Positions 8,444-17,093 of a stretch of DNA of 64,000 bases are shown here, in pieces; position 1 is the stretch's first letter; each line of letters opens with the position of its first letter. Position numbers and translations under genes: made by a program. Below the pieces are notes generated by a model, which saw only the letters and a list, made by a program, of their open reading frames with translations, was not told the DNA's origin and made no database searches. The stretch comes from Candidatus Methanophagales archaeon (GTDB lineage: Archaea; Halobacteriota; Syntropharchaeia; Alkanophagales; Methanospirareceae), in assembly GCA_030602585.1 (NCBI GenBank), contig JAUVZJ010000001.1, positions 37,755 through 101,754 on the forward strand, in the 5' to 3' direction.

Positions 8444-9769
8444 TTACAAACTTTCCACCACTCCCTCATAAATCCTCTCCAAAATCTCCATATCCGAAGG
8501 ATACTCGCAATCCACGATTTTATCAAGCTTCAAAGGAAGACCATCCATCCTGTATGCTATCGCGTCCGTTTCGACACCCGTAATCGCAGTAGGAATCGCA
8601 ACCGAAGAAAATATCGTAGTTGGACTCTCAAATGGATCTATTACAATTAAAGGAATATCGCACAATTTCCTCACTTTATCGCGAGGAAACGAAGAATAAG
8701 GGTCTGCACCTACGATTAACGCAGCATCCACCTCTCCTCGCTCTATCACGTCCAGAACCGTAGTCTTACCGGGCACGAAGATTCTGTCACGAGAAAAATC
8801 CACGCCATAAGGATACCCGGTCTCTCGTAACAAAAGCTGCACCGCACCGACCACGTTAAAATGCCCCTTCATTGGAAACAGCACGAATTTCACGCCCTCT
8901 TTGTTAAGCGCATCAACCAGCGATAAAATAGCTTCTACTTTTTTCGATGCGTTTTCACTTGAAAATACACCAAGACCAACGAAAATAACACCGTAAAACG
9001 CTTTCTTCAACCTGTCTGCTATTTTTACTACGGTATCAAGGTCTATTCCGCCCTCTACAAGTTCTCCTAACCCATTCGTCTCTCCTTTTACCAACCGCGT
9101 CATAATCTCTGCTATTTTAGCATCGCCTCCTCCCGCGCCGGGGTTCACCCGCAAGAACCAACTCGATAGTTTCTTCAATTCGCTATCAACCACGTCAATA
9201 GTAATCATTTCCCTATCCAGTACTCCTCTCATTGCATATCTACCAACCGGATATACTGCGAACCTGGAAAGATGTCTTGGATGCGATTCAACGGGATTAG
9301 AGCCCCAGTAAATGATGGTGTTGGCGTTGTCGCGTATCTCATCCAGCAGAGCATAGTAAAACGGTTTTTTTCCTTTTCGCAACTCCGGATACAGAAGATT
9401 ATGGCAAATTGATTCCGTAATGTCATATACACCCTTCTTCTGCTTTGCTATTTCTAACGCGACACGCTGAGCGTTGTATCCGCTATTGCTCAGCCCATAG
9501 ACAAGCGGCTTCTTCGCTTTTCTTAGTATCTCCACCGCTTTTCCTATTGCACGTTCGTAATCGGTTTCTTTACCATCTACCACTGGCTTTTTTAGCCTTC
9601 CCTCATTTTGTGGCGAAAGGAACTTTTTCACACCGAACTTACATGCGTTTCTTACCTCTTTTATCTTGTTCCCCTCTACATCTACGGAAATAACCACGTC
9701 ATCGCATAGACATGCGCAGAAAGGGCATACCGCAGCTTCTATTATCTTCTCTTTCTCTTCTTCTTCCAT
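8444..9769 (-). CDS. fwdB: Formylmethanofuran dehydrogenase subunit B (molybdopterin subunit)
   Basis: The 441-residue catalytic subunit of formylmethanofuran dehydrogenase, which reduces CO2 to formyl-methanofuran in methanogenesis and runs in reverse in methane or alkane oxidation. Marks are the 4Fe-4S loop CPFCACLCDD at residues 16-25, the ITESICHNLLYPEL region whose Cys is the expected metal ligand (Cys rather than Sec), IYWGSNPVESHPRH, and the C-terminal IVGADPYSSFPRD and VAIPTAITGVETDA. It is the third gene of a tight group, DUF169 then MFS then fwdB, with only 10 bases between the MFS stop and this start. The other Fwd/Fmd subunits are not in the window. Confidence 0.92.
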   Translation of the reverse strand: MEEEEKEKIIEAAVCPFCACLCDDVVISVDVEGNKIKEVRNACKFGVKKFLSPQNEGRLKKPVVDGKETDYERAIGKAVEILRKAKKPLVYGLSNSGYNAQRVALEIAKQKKGVYDITESICHNLLYPELRKGKKPFYYALLDEIRDNANTIIYWGSNPVESHPRHLSRFAVYPVGRYAMRGVLDREMITIDVVDSELKKLSSWFLRVNPGAGGGDAKIAEIMTRLVKGETNGLGELVEGGIDLDTVVKIADRLKKAFYGVIFVGLGVFSSENASKKVEAILSLVDALNKEGVKFVLFPMKGHFNVVGAVQLLLRETGYPYGVDFSRDRIFVPGKTTVLDVIERGEVDAALIVGADPYSSFPRDKVRKLCDIPLIVIDPFESPTTIFSSVAIPTAITGVETDAIAYRMDGLPLKLDKIVDCEYPSDMEILERIYEGVVESL

Positions 9770-9779
9770 TTCTAATAGG

Positions 9780-10949
9780 TTATTCCTTTGTCACATCTTC
9801 TAACTGGTATCTCAAAAACGTTGAAATTAAAATATTCGTCAACACGAGACATATACATACAAAGATGATTCCTTTTAGACCATACACCAAATAAACAGGT
9901 AAGGTCGCCACAGGCGCTAAGCCATAGCCAAAAAAACGGAAGCTATTATATATGGACGAAATCGCTCCTCTTGATTCGGGCACGCACTCAACGACCATCG
10001 TGTTAAGCGAGATAAATACCGTTGCACCTCCAATACCCATAATCAAGACCGGAATGAAAAAAGTCCTATATGTATTCACCTGCATAAATATCAAAAACGC
10101 ACCGAGCATGATAACCAACCCGATAAGCAACGTCTTCCTTCTACCGATAAAATCCGTAAGATAACCAGCAATCGGCGCTGTCGCAATCCCCATGAATCCA
10201 ACTGTGGAAATCAAAATACCTATCTTATCCTCGCTCACGGACATCGTCAGTGTATCTGCTAAGAACATCATCGCTGCGATATTTCCAAAGAATACGAGCA
10301 GTCCAACCATACAAAGCCGTAAAGCATCTTTATTCTTGAATACACCGCTTATCAGCCAAAATACATCCTTTAATTCGCCTTCACCTTTTGATGCATCGAA
10401 ATAAAAGAGGTAAATAAAGCCGAGCAGCCCCGCGAAGAGGAACAACGTCAGGAATACAAGCCTCCAATCAATTATTGCAAGAAATCCACCAACTAACGGA
10501 CCAAATGCGATTCCCGCTTGTGTTGCTGCTCCATATCCACCCATTACCCTACCACGCTCCTTGTATGAAAAGACGTCGCCGATGGTCGCCATGATGATAG
10601 GGGCTATGAATGCACTTCCAAGCCCCTGTAATGCCCTTGCACCGAGGAATAACCCGACATTATTCGATGATGCACATAATAGCGATGCAAATGAAAACGT
10701 AAATAATCCAAAAAGAATGGCGCTCTTTCTACCATAAATATCTGAAAGCGCACCTGAAAAGAGCTGAACGAATGCAAATGGAATCATGTAAATCGCAATA
10801 GATACTGGTATAAACCAGGGCTCGTCAATGAAGAATTCTTTAAGTGATTTAATCAACGCAAACACAGTACTTCCTCCAAAAGGTCCAAGAAGTACTGAAG
10901 AATACAATAAAATGAGAAGATGCTTTTTTGACAGTCCCTTCTTTTTCAT
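9780..10949 (-). CDS. Major facilitator superfamily transporter
   Basis: A 389-residue membrane protein with the 12-helix MFS pattern. The conserved loop GALSDIYGRKSAILFG is near residue 62 and its second-half counterpart GYLTDFIGRRKTLLIG is near residue 260. AAATQAGIAFGPLVGG resembles motif C of the drug:H+ antiporters. It is therefore most like a DHA-type exporter, but the substrate cannot be read. It sits 12 bases after the DUF169 gene and 10 bases before fwdB in the same operon, so it may carry a compound linked to C1 metabolism; that link is inference from position. Confidence 0.88.
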   Translation of the reverse strand: MKKKGLSKKHLLILLYSSVLLGPFGGSTVFALIKSLKEFFIDEPWFIPVSIAIYMIPFAFVQLFSGALSDIYGRKSAILFGLFTFSFASLLCASSNNVGLFLGARALQGLGSAFIAPIIMATIGDVFSYKERGRVMGGYGAATQAGIAFGPLVGGFLAIIDWRLVFLTLFLFAGLLGFIYLFYFDASKGEGELKDVFWLISGVFKNKDALRLCMVGLLVFFGNIAAMMFLADTLTMSVSEDKIGILISTVGFMGIATAPIAGYLTDFIGRRKTLLIGLVIMLGAFLIFMQVNTYRTFFIPVLIMGIGGATVFISLNTMVVECVPESRGAISSIYNSFRFFGYGLAPVATLPVYLVYGLKGIIFVCICLVLTNILISTFLRYQLEDVTKE

Positions 10950-10961
10950 AAATAGTATTAT

Positions 10962-11687
10962 CTATCTTCTTGACCTCATCTTCTCGGTCATCCGTTCAAA
11001 CTTCTCAGACCGCTCTGCCCTGCCTGCGGTGCTGAAATCAACCGCTTCTGCAATACCTCTTATCCGCTCCCACGGGATTGATGCGGTCATAATCCCCGGG
11101 TCCCACCTCTCCATCCTCCTTGCACTTATGTCGCCAACCGAGAGGTTGAAGTTCCCTGATACAAGTGGGTAGGTTATCATGCTCCAGCAGAGAGCTCCTC
11201 TCATCTCGATAGATGGCGTTTTTCCATCCCAGAACTGATTTAAGGTGATGAGCCTTGATGCCTGCTCCGCGTTTACAAGCAAGAGGATAAGGTCCGGCTG
11301 AAAAAGACCTGTTCTTACAGGATAAAGAAATACCTTCTTCGAAAGACCAAAGGGTGGTTTTGCAATCCTTTCAACCGCTACGCTCGACCTTACCGCTGTT
11401 TTAACGTCAACCCAGAGCTTCTCGCCCTCAACCAGCATCTTCCACGGTATTTCTCGTCTCTGTGTAAGACCAAGATGGCTCTTTCCTCCGAAACAGGCAC
11501 ATTTATCTTCTGAAAGCAATATGACTTTCCCTTCAGAAGCCTCCAGTATCGCTCCACACACGGTATAACTCCCTATTTCAATCTCAACTTCAGGGTCTTC
11601 ATCTGTGTACTTTACCCCGACTGGCTCTTTTTCTATACTTAATGCATCCACAATATTTTTAACGTTCTCGATATATTCTTCCTTCAT
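10962..11687 (-). CDS. DUF169 family protein
   Basis: A 241-residue DUF169 protein (COG2043), a family common in methanogens and other anaerobes and without an established function. Visible marks are EKEPVGVKYTDEDPE at about residue 20, CGAILEASEG and CACFGGKSHLGL near residues 43-75, with conserved Cys, and LVNAEQASRLITL in the centre. The start follows AAGGAGATG. It leads the DUF169-MFS-fwdB group. A metal- or heme-related role has been suggested for relatives because of the Cys, but nothing here proves it. Confidence 0.85.
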   Translation of the reverse strand: MKEEYIENVKNIVDALSIEKEPVGVKYTDEDPEVEIEIGSYTVCGAILEASEGKVILLSEDKCACFGGKSHLGLTQRREIPWKMLVEGEKLWVDVKTAVRSSVAVERIAKPPFGLSKKVFLYPVRTGLFQPDLILLLVNAEQASRLITLNQFWDGKTPSIEMRGALCWSMITYPLVSGNFNLSVGDISARRMERWDPGIMTASIPWERIRGIAEAVDFSTAGRAERSEKFERMTEKMRSRR

Positions 11688-11794
11688 CTATACCATCTCC
11701 TTTAACAGATAACACATTTATTAAAGGTGACGAAATAATTTGACTTTGTCAAAATAAAAACATTTCGATTTTTTTTTCGATATCTCATTTTTGA

Positions 11795-11810
11795 GAGGGG
11801 ACTTCCCCTC
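11795..11810. other. Perfect small hairpin between cooC and DUF169
   Basis: GAGGGG-ACTT-CCCCTC lies in the 188-base gap between cooC and the DUF169 gene, both on the minus strand. It could be a terminator of cooC or a regulator site, but no T run follows it on the minus strand, so its role is uncertain. A TATA-like GTTATATAAC lies at about 11835-11844. Confidence 0.4.
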
Positions 11811-11875
11811 CATAAAAAAATTAGCATAAAGAGTTATATAACCAGTCTTGAGCGCTTTTTCTTTTTCCTCATCTA

Positions 11876-12676
11876 TTACAACTTACAACTACCGGTATGG
11901 CACCCGCACAAAATCTTCTCTTTAATCGTATTTATACGCTCAACCGCTTCTCCTCCTACGTCTATCGGCGCTTTACTCTCCATATCCGCTTTTATCAACG
12001 CCTGCTCATAAGGAATGAGTTCCAGCAGAGGAACATTCATCTCAGCCAATTTAGCCGCTATCTTTTTTACCAACTCGAAATCCGTAACTTTGTTTATTAC
12101 CGCCACCATATTTTTTATTCCTATGTCCTCACCAAGCTTCTTTATTCTGCCTACGGTCTCTACCGACCTCATCCCGGGCTCTACCACGGTAAGCATCAAG
12201 TCAACGCCTTTCGCAGTTCCTCGTCCTAAATGCTCTATTCCTGCTTCCATGTCCATTATAACCGTATTTTCCTTGAATAACACGTGTCGCAGCAAAGAGC
12301 GAAGGAATGCATTTTCCGGGCATGTGCATCCTGACCCTCCTTTCTCTACCGTTCCCATCACCAGCAATGTTACACCATCAGGTCCTTTTACTCCGTATCC
12401 TCCGATTATATCATCCACCTTAGGGTTCAATTTATAGATGCCCGCCCCGGTATAAGCACCAGTCCGTTCAAAAATCAAGTCTTTTAGTTCTGATACAGGT
12501 GCAGGGTTCTCTTTTATGCCCAATGTAAATTTCAAGTTCATTGCGGGGTCTGCATCTATTGCGATTACGGTATGCCCATCTCTCGCAAGGAGTCGAGCAA
12601 GCGTGCCTGCAATGGTTGTTTTACCCACGCCACCTTTTCCCGCAACTGCTATCTTTATTTTATCTTTATCTGTCAC
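11876..12676 (-). CDS. cooC: CooC-type nickel-insertion ATPase
   Basis: A 266-residue MinD/ParA-like ATPase of the CooC family, which helps insert nickel into CO dehydrogenase or CODH/acetyl-CoA synthase. Marks are the deviant Walker A GKGGVGKTTIAG at residues 13-24, DADPAMNLKFTLG near 41, the family C-x-C in GSGCTCPEN near residues 113-121 (the nickel or zinc site of CooC dimers), MDMEAGIEHLGRGT near 143, and VINKVTD. A Cys-rich tail (CGCHTGSC) is an extra metal-binding candidate. The start is GTG, since no ATG fits upstream. No CODH gene is in the window. Confidence 0.87.
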   Translation of the reverse strand: MTDKDKIKIAVAGKGGVGKTTIAGTLARLLARDGHTVIAIDADPAMNLKFTLGIKENPAPVSELKDLIFERTGAYTGAGIYKLNPKVDDIIGGYGVKGPDGVTLLVMGTVEKGGSGCTCPENAFLRSLLRHVLFKENTVIMDMEAGIEHLGRGTAKGVDLMLTVVEPGMRSVETVGRIKKLGEDIGIKNMVAVINKVTDFELVKKIAAKLAEMNVPLLELIPYEQALIKADMESKAPIDVGGEAVERINTIKEKILCGCHTGSCKL

Positions 12677-12703
12677 TTTTCTTGATTTTTTGTTTTATTG
12701 TAC

Positions 12704-12804
12704 TTGTTTACCGCGGAGCCCGCAGAGAACACAGAGAGTCAGTCAGAAAAATCATTTATCCCATCTCATTTCAGCGCTCTCCGTGATCTCGGCGGTAAAC
12801 AAAT
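12704..12804. repeat. Family-A intergenic inverted-repeat element, copy 1
   Basis: A roughly 100-base element with ends TTGTTTACCGCGGAG and (complement) TTGTTTACCGCCGAG, which match at 14 of 15 positions. The inner arms (CGCAGAGAACACAGAG and AGCGCTCTCCGTGATC) also pair loosely, so the whole folds into a long imperfect hairpin. Near-identical copies lie at 32413-32503 and 38931-39026. It fills the gap between the acyl-CoA dehydrogenase gene and cooC. Confidence 0.85.
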
Positions 12805-12824
12805 ATGTTTTATTAATTTCATGT

Positions 12825-14018
12825 TTATATATTTCTCTTCTTACCCTTAAACTCCTTATATACCTCCCGCTGCACAATAAACCGCATTATCTCGTTTGTT
12901 CCCGCAGGTATCATTGACAACCTCGCCATTCTGAACGCCCATTCCGCAGGATACTCATCGCTTAGCCCTCTGCCGCCCAATATCTGCACCGTGTTATGCG
13001 CCACCTCGTAGAACGCTTCTGATGCAATAAGTTTTGACATCGCAGATTCCTTCTCTGCATCGAACCCCGTATCAATCAACCTCGTTGTATGATAAACCAT
13101 CAACTTAGCCGCTTCTAACCTCGTCACCATATCCGCTATTTTGAAACTTATTCCTTCAAAACGGCTTATAGACGTTCCAAACTGCTCGCGCTCCATTGAA
13201 TAGCCTACCGCAAGCTCAAGCACTGGTCTCGCTTCTCCCACCAGCATCGCTGCATATAACAATCTCTCAACCGAAAGCTCATCGAACAGTATTCGCGCTC
13301 CCTTATTCGCTCCACCAAGCATATTCTCCGCTGGCACGCGCATCTCATCAAACCTGAGATGAGAATTCACAGTTCCCGGAAAGCCACCCAACAACTTATA
13401 ATCCTCTATCACTTCAAATCCTTCTTCAGAGCCTCGCTCCACGATAAACACGCTCATTCCCTCCACAGGGTCAACTTCTGGATTCGTTATCGTCCATATC
13501 AGGAGCACATCAGCCTGGCTACCATTTGTTATGTTCCTTTTCTCGCCTGTTATCACGTATGCATCGCCTTTCTGTTCTGCCCTCGTATTGATACGCATCA
13601 CATCGCTTCCCGCTTCAGGCTCGGTTATAGCAATCGCACCTATCTTAGCACCTCTTTTCAGCGCAGGCAAATATCTACTCTTCTGCTCCTCGCTACCGTA
13701 TCTTGCAATCGTTGCGTATGCATAAGAGGAAGTGGAATGTATCCATGCAAGTGGCACGCAGGCGGCACCAAGTTCCTCTGCCACTATCGCTTCATATACC
13801 AATTTCCCCCTGCCGCCGTATTCTATCGGCAACACCGGAGCTAAGAAACCTTCTTCTCCAAGCTTTCCGTAGAGTTCCCTCGGATAAAAGTCCCGTTCAT
13901 ATATCTCCTGCTCTACCTTTTTCGCATCCTCTCTCTCAAGAAATGCTCTTAGCGCTTCTCTGAATTTGTTCTCATCCACAGAGAAAAGAATCTCTTCTTT
14001 GTTCTTCTTCTTCATCAC
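12825..14018 (-). CDS. Acyl-CoA dehydrogenase
   Basis: A 397-residue FAD enzyme that makes the alpha-beta double bond of an acyl-CoA. Marks in order are the N-terminal helical domain, GAIAITEPEAGSDV near residue 132 (FAD/substrate loop), the beta domain with YVITGEKRNITNGSQAD, MEREQFGTSISRFEGI near 277, VQILGGRGLSDEYPAEW, and IPAGTNEIMR near 377. In that last motif the position of the classical catalytic Glu is Ala, as in isovaleryl-CoA dehydrogenases, where a Glu from an earlier helix serves; ERLLYA near residue 253 could supply it. That is inference. It starts at GTG or the ATG one codon on, just after the DUF89 stop, so the two are probably one operon. The acyl substrate is unknown. Confidence 0.9.
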   Translation of the reverse strand: MMKKKNKEEILFSVDENKFREALRAFLEREDAKKVEQEIYERDFYPRELYGKLGEEGFLAPVLPIEYGGRGKLVYEAIVAEELGAACVPLAWIHSTSSYAYATIARYGSEEQKSRYLPALKRGAKIGAIAITEPEAGSDVMRINTRAEQKGDAYVITGEKRNITNGSQADVLLIWTITNPEVDPVEGMSVFIVERGSEEGFEVIEDYKLLGGFPGTVNSHLRFDEMRVPAENMLGGANKGARILFDELSVERLLYAAMLVGEARPVLELAVGYSMEREQFGTSISRFEGISFKIADMVTRLEAAKLMVYHTTRLIDTGFDAEKESAMSKLIASEAFYEVAHNTVQILGGRGLSDEYPAEWAFRMARLSMIPAGTNEIMRFIVQREVYKEFKGKKRNI

Positions 14019-14025
14019 GATTCAC

Positions 14026-14934
14026 TCACACGAATTTAGCAACAAGTTCCCCCCTTTTCACACGCATGCTACTCGCTACCGGCTCGCATTTCGCCCTAAA
14101 AACGTATATCAACCTGCCTTTCAGCCCTAACTCTTTTCTCCCTTCAAATTCCGAGATCGCCTCGTAGTTCCCCATCCCTTTCGCTATCACCAAATATCTC
14201 TCATCGCAGAACGTCTTCAAGAACTCCTCCGCCGCCTCTTCTAATGAGACTCCTATGTATGCACCACTTGGAATTATCCTGCATTTCGCATCTAAAGATG
14301 AACTTGAAATACCCGCTTCCTTCAGGTCTTCTATCGTAGCATCGTTTATAACAGGTGCGCTCTTCGGCGACACGACCACCTCCTTACCCATTTTTATCAA
14401 CTCCCTTAGCACAAACACGTCAAAAAATATCTCACCTGCATTGTCCGTCAAATATAAAATCTTGTCTCGAGTCTTTATCGCGGATATTATCGAATCCCTA
14501 TCCCAATTAAGTTCCTCGTTTAACGTATGCACGAACTCACTCTTAAAAAGGTCGTCGGTGTATGAATACCCTTTTATGCCATATTCCATAGAATTCGCCG
14601 CCGCTGCTATCCGTATCAACGCTTCTATTTTATCAGTTGCCGCATCGTAAAATTTATATGCCTCAGGAAGCAATCCTTTCGCTACTTCGTTACTTATCCT
14701 TTTTACATGCTCGTGAGGGTCTTTCGCACCACTTCGCCTTTTTATTATCCTCTCCCTTTCAGTGCCAAAAAAAATAGGCGGGTTCAGTTCATCGCTGAGA
14801 TTTAGATGCTCAAGAAGAAAGGCAATAATTTCCTTCAGCGCAATAATTTTTTCCCTATCCTCGTTAAATACAATATCACACTCATATTTTGCTCGTTCTA
14901 CCAAACAAGGGATGCAATCGGATTTTAGCTTCAT
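14026..14934 (-). CDS. DUF89 / ARMT1-like damage-control phosphatase family protein
   Basis: A protein of about 302 residues of the DUF89 family, metal-dependent phosphatases thought to clear damaged sugar phosphates and cofactors. The start is taken at the internal ATG (14932-14934), where MKLKSDCIPCLVERA begins, because archaeal members open with this CxxC segment. A longer frame begins at 14976. Other marks are ILYLTDNAGEIFFDVFVL, with the family's conserved Asp-Asn pair, and VVSPKSAPVINDATIEDL for the metal and phosphate site, followed by YLVIAKGMGNYEAISE. It precedes the acyl-CoA dehydrogenase gene by about 10 bases. The substrate is not predictable. Confidence 0.85.
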   Translation of the reverse strand: MKLKSDCIPCLVERAKYECDIVFNEDREKIIALKEIIAFLLEHLNLSDELNPPIFFGTERERIIKRRSGAKDPHEHVKRISNEVAKGLLPEAYKFYDAATDKIEALIRIAAAANSMEYGIKGYSYTDDLFKSEFVHTLNEELNWDRDSIISAIKTRDKILYLTDNAGEIFFDVFVLRELIKMGKEVVVSPKSAPVINDATIEDLKEAGISSSSLDAKCRIIPSGAYIGVSLEEAAEEFLKTFCDERYLVIAKGMGNYEAISEFEGRKELGLKGRLIYVFRAKCEPVASSMRVKRGELVAKFV

Positions 14935-15091
14935 TTGCGGTCTGTTTAAATTTAAAAAGTGTCCTATTAATACCACATACCATAAAATAGATAAGATAGT
15001 AAATAAATAAATAAATAAGATATAAGTCAGTAAATAATATAAGATAGTTCATAGATTGTAAGTTAGAAGAAAAAATAGGAGGAAATGAAAA

Positions 15092-16357
15092 ATGGCAGAG
15101 AAAGAACACATGAATCTGGCAATGATAGGTCATATAGACCACGGTAAGTCAACGCTGTTGGGAAGGCTGCTGACGGAGACGGGAGTGATAGACCCACATG
15201 TAGTGGATGAGTACAGGAAGAAGGCAGAAGCGATGGGAAAAGCGACTTTCGAGTTCGCATGGGTGATGGATACTTTGAAGGATGAAAGAGAGAGGGGCAT
15301 TACCATAGATGTTGCTCATCAGAGGTTTGATACTAAGAAGTATTATTATACGATTGTGGATTGCCCCGGTCACAGGGATTTCGTAAAAAATATGATTACA
15401 GGGACATCGCAGGCGGATGCAGCGGTGTTGGTAGTGGATGCCAAGGATGGAATAATGGCACAGACAAAGGAGCACGTATTCTTAGCCAGAACCCTGGGAG
15501 TAACACAGCTAATTATCGCTATAAACAAGATGGACCGCGTGAATTTCGACCAGAAACGATACGAAGAGTTGAAGAAGGAGCTTTTAGACCTTTTGAAGGT
15601 CGTGGGATACAAGGAAGCGAACGTGGTGTTTATTCCTGTTTCTGCACTTGAGGGAGAGAATATAACGAAGCAGAGTGATAAACTGAAATGGTTCGATGGA
15701 ACCACCTTTTTGGCATCGCTGGACCTCATGAAGGTGCCGGAGAAGCCTGTTGAGCTTCCGCTTAGAATACCGGTGCAGGATGTGTACACAATAACAGGTG
15801 TTGGCACCGTTCCAGTAGGAAGAGTGGAGACCGGAAAGTTAAAGAAAGGTGATTCCGTGATTTTCAACCCGCCCGGTACGCAAGGAGAGGTGAAAACAAT
15901 AGAGATGCATCATGAAGAGATTGCAGAAGCGATTCCGGGCGACAATATCGGCTGGAATGTTCGTGGGATAAGCAGGACTGATATAAGGAGAGGAGATGTT
16001 TGTGGACATGTAGATAACCCGCCAACGATTGCAGACGAGTTTACCGCACAGATTGTTGTGCTCCAGCACCCGACTGCAATTACTGTTGGATATACTCCTG
16101 TTTTCCATTGCCACACCGCTCAGGTTGCCTCTACGGTAACAGAAATATCAAAGAAACTGGACCCAAAGACTGGTGCGACGTTAGAAGAAAACCCGGACTT
16201 TATAAAAGCAGGCGATGCCGCTATCATAAAGGTAAAACCGACAAGACCCTTGGTTATCGAGCGTGTAAAGGAGATACCACATCTTGGCAGGTTTGCCGTC
16301 CGTGACATGGGGCAAACCGTTGCCGCTGGCATGGTGATGGACATAAAGGAGAAGTAA
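15092..16357 (+). CDS. tuf: Translation elongation factor 1-alpha (archaeal EF-Tu)
   Basis: A 421-residue GTPase that brings aminoacyl-tRNA to the ribosome. G motifs are GHIDHGKST (residues 13-21), the effector region [25 protein letters not shown] and the SAL motif (VSALEGENI). The domain order G, II, III is complete and the length is normal for archaea. The start is the ATG at 15092, a suitable distance after AGGAGGAAATG. It is followed by the S10 gene, the usual archaeal tuf-rps10 arrangement. The upstream stretch contains a short TAAA-type tandem run at about 15000-15023. Confidence 0.97.
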   Translation: MAEKEHMNLAMIGHIDHGKSTLLGRLLTETGVIDPHVVDEYRKKAEAMGKATFEFAWVMDTLKDERERGITIDVAHQRFDTKKYYYTIVDCPGHRDFVKNMITGTSQADAAVLVVDAKDGIMAQTKEHVFLARTLGVTQLIIAINKMDRVNFDQKRYEELKKELLDLLKVVGYKEANVVFIPVSALEGENITKQSDKLKWFDGTTFLASLDLMKVPEKPVELPLRIPVQDVYTITGVGTVPVGRVETGKLKKGDSVIFNPPGTQGEVKTIEMHHEEIAEAIPGDNIGWNVRGISRTDIRRGDVCGHVDNPPTIADEFTAQIVVLQHPTAITVGYTPVFHCHTAQVASTVTEISKKLDPKTGATLEENPDFIKAGDAAIIKVKPTRPLVIERVKEIPHLGRFAVRDMGQTVAAGMVMDIKEK

Positions 16358-16414
16358 AACAAAGCAAAGCAACCCAATCATAACATAAGCAAGCAGAAAG
16401 GAAGAGGGAAAGAA

Positions 16415-16726
16415 ATGGACCAAAAGGCACGGATAAAACTATCGAGCACTGACCATAAGAAATTGGAAGAGATATGTCAGCAGGTGAAAAAAATCGTTGA
16501 GACTACTGGCGTTAGAATGTCAGGACCCATCCCTCTCCCTACAAAGCGGCTTGTCGTGCCTTGTAGGAAGAGTCCTGATGGCGAAGGGTCTCCTACATGG
16601 GACCATTGGGAAATGCGCATATACAAGCGGTTGATAGATCTGGAAGCGGACGAAAGAGCTCTGCGACAACTTATGCGCATACCAATACCCAAGGATGTTC
16701 ACATAGAAATCGTGTTGAAAGGATAA
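16415..16726 (+). CDS. rps10: 30S ribosomal protein S10
   Basis: A 103-residue S10 (uS10) of the small ribosomal subunit. Marks are [20 protein letters not shown] at the N-terminus, [22 protein letters not shown] at about residues 40-61, the loop with [15 protein letters not shown] and the C-terminal [13 protein letters not shown]. The ribosome site AGGAAGAGGG lies upstream. It sits 57 bases after tuf in the same direction and is probably co-transcribed. Confidence 0.97.
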   Translation: MDQKARIKLSSTDHKKLEEICQQVKKIVETTGVRMSGPIPLPTKRLVVPCRKSPDGEGSPTWDHWEMRIYKRLIDLEADERALRQLMRIPIPKDVHIEIVLKG

Positions 16727-16748
16727 GATAAAATAGAAAAATATAAAT

Positions 16749-16771
16749 ATGGGTGTTATCCTATACCCATA
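16749..16771. promoter_or_regulatory. Inverted repeat between rps10 and the 74-codon gene
   Basis: TATGGGT-N9-ACCCATA is a perfect 7-base inverted repeat. It overlaps an AT-rich TATA-like stretch (AATATAAATAT) about 40-70 bases before the ATG at 16810. It could be an operator for the small gene or a weak hairpin ending the tuf-rps10 message. Confidence 0.4.
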
Positions 16772-16809
16772 CAAACAAGTCATAACATAAATGGGGGTAG
16801 TAAGATAAA

Positions 16810-17034
16810 ATGAGTGTAGTACCGGATGAAGCAATAAAAGAAAAGGATGAGGAAATAGCGGCGCTCATGAAGGGAATAGGCGATTTAGTGAACGAACTCA
16901 AAAGCGCAGCGGAAGAGGAGCAGAAAACGGAAATAATAAATAAAATAACGGAAAAGGAGAAGGATTTGCGTGCCGTGAGGCAGAAAAAAGGACAATTCAA
17001 GGCTGTGTTACCGCGACCTACAAAACTCTGGTAG
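16810..17034 (+). CDS. Small coiled-coil protein (74 aa), unknown
   Basis: A 74-residue acidic/basic helical protein. Residues 8-58 (EKDEEIAALMKG through EKEKDLRAVRQKK) have the heptad spacing of a coiled coil. The end is a short basic tail with LPRPTKLW. The start ATG lies after a purine-rich GGGGGTAGTAAG, and the stop is TAG followed by a T-rich convergent terminator region. I do not recognise the family. Its place right after tuf and rps10 suggests a link to translation, by position only. Confidence 0.55.
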   Translation: MSVVPDEAIKEKDEEIAALMKGIGDLVNELKSAAEEEQKTEIINKITEKEKDLRAVRQKKGQFKAVLPRPTKLW

Positions 17035-17093
17035 TTCAGTTCAAAATCAAAAAGAAAAAAAAGAGAAAAGATTTAAATTTTTTCTTTTCTTTT

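Noticed and set aside
15000-15023. TAAA tandem run upstream of tuf as a replication origin
   Set aside because: It is a short AT microsatellite without ORB-like motifs or an orc1/cdc6 gene nearby; more likely part of the tuf promoter region.
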